Assembly: GCA_905221605.1 (NCBI GenBank)
Contig: CAJNDS010000098.1
Span: forward strand, 124,001-188,000
Origin: Symbiodinium natans
Taxonomy: Eukaryota > Sar > Dinophyceae > Suessiales > Symbiodiniaceae
Direction: 5' to 3'
DNA: 64,000 nt
Numbering within the stretch: position 1 is the stretch's first letter; every line of letters begins with the position of its first letter. The position numbers and the translations under genes are program-made. Of the stretch, positions 63,180 to 64,000 are shown one piece after another. The notes beneath the pieces are model-generated. The model had not been told where the DNA came from and made no database searches. It worked only from the letters and a program-made list of their open reading frames with translations.

Positions 63180-64000
63180 CCTAATCCGGCCCCAACCCAC
63201 CCAAATTGCAGGAGCTATGCCCTGCCAGAATCAAGGGTGAGATGCTCACCCTCCGGAATCCCTTTGTCACGGGTGAAGCTTCTCCCCGTCCAATCAGCGA
63301 CGGTCCTGTGAGTCCGTTCCCAAACTGAGAGTGCCATAGGGCACCACGGAGAATCTTGCATAGAATTGGATCATTTAATGGTCGCATCAGGTTGCAGGTT
63401 GTAAGAATGCAAGCAGAAGTGCTCAGTCCCGGCACGTACTCAGAACCATCCGTCGGAATATTTTCGCAGTTGTTCCGATGGACACCCTGCAGGACAGGTC
63501 GCCTCGATGCGGCTTTTGTTTCCTGACACCGGTTCGGCCCCTTTGCTCGGTCTGTGCAGCAGACCGCTGGACCGGGTTTTCGGGCTCAGGTGCTTGTGGG
63601 TCTTCCACAGGCCCAACACGGGGTTCTCGCAAACACAGCGCACGAAAGGATAACGTTAGAACCGCACCCTGAAGATCCTCACTGGTTGATGAGGGGAGGG
63701 AGGGCGCTGAGGGGACTGGAATGGACAGGGAGACGCCGGACGAGGTTCCGGTAGCTGAGAACAAGCGGGTCTCCCACCCGATTGAGGTTTTAGGGCTTGC
63801 CGCCACCCACCCAGTTTGGGGTTACCCGTGTTTGGCCTGTCGAGGATTTCCTTTGAGTTTCCTGCAGGGTGCTGTTGTTTCTCTCCGGGTGGTGCAAGCC
63901 CATCTTGGAGGAAGCCTAGCGGCAGGCGTTGTTGTTAGGGACCAATGCTTGGCTGACGGACAGCCAGAGGCACCAGGTTGTGGAGGTTAAAGGCTGTGGC
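63180..64000 (+). other. Conserved non-coding part of repeat copy 2
   Basis: Matches 60,677-61,470 of copy 1 apart from a divergent block (63,710-63,815). No protein assigned. The expected position of a second three-hairpin cluster (offset 2,503) is about 64,063, outside the window. Confidence 0.5.

Larger units (their letters stand above)
62125..64000 (+). repeat. 2.5-kb tandem unit, copy 2 (cut by the window end)
   Basis: Starts with the same TGATATATGTGACTGG text as copy 1, offset by 2,503 bp. The first 1,876 bp are present. Similarity to copy 1 is high (a few substitutions per 100 bp by eye), except near 63,710-63,815. Confidence 0.8.

Overview
The window looks like dinoflagellate nuclear DNA, probably Suessiales/Symbiodiniaceae (inference). 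The reasons are: plant-type telomere repeats (TTTAGGG) scattered in both orientations; many short exons on one strand over tens of kb, with GT-AG and apparent GC-AG introns; abundant Ty1/copia-type retroelements; and long stretches of minisatellite. There are no rRNA genes, CRISPR arrays or prokaryotic operons. All exon structures are hand-translated and unverified; boundaries are approximate unless a splice-site phase is described.

Layout. 1-6,285: gene-poor, with one likely 3' terminal exon at 470-577 (-) and simple or degenerate repeats. 6,285-38,060: a mosaic in which TTTAGGG/CCCTAAA arrays and locally homogenised variants separate unique islands of 60-400 bp. Many islands read as minus-strand exons. 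Three genes can be partly assembled: a FRAG1/DRAM-like membrane protein (14,640-16,472), a multi-pass membrane protein (about 26,435-30,164, perhaps continuing to about 21,000), and a large gene joining a ubiquitin-conjugating (E2) fold, S1 RNA-binding segments and a conserved C-terminal region (31,090-39,862). The mosaic also holds a small family of inverted-repeat elements (MITE-like, six copies) and a serial minisatellite block at 17,280-19,580.

39,863-59,620: retroelement territory. A decayed protease fragment (41,500-41,990 -) is followed by two copies of a small membrane-anchor ORF with a Cys/His tail (44,155-44,517 - and 45,691-46,422 +), a plus-strand copia 3' fragment, and a near-complete copia element on the minus strand (46,943-53,229) that has gag, protease, integrase, RT and RNase H but is split by a frame change and a stop. 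A second copia copy on the plus strand (about 53,600-59,620) has lost its integrase core but keeps a 1,108-codon frame with RT and RNase H. Both elements carry a C2HC finger between integrase and RT, and a methyltransferase-like domain after RNase H.

59,622-64,000: two tandem copies of a 2,503-bp unit that begins directly after the polypurine tract of the second element. Each carries a CxxC protein gene, intact in copy 2 and broken by a nonsense codon in copy 1. Copy 1 also holds three hairpins with nearly identical 18-nt loops on different stems, the most unusual structure I found.
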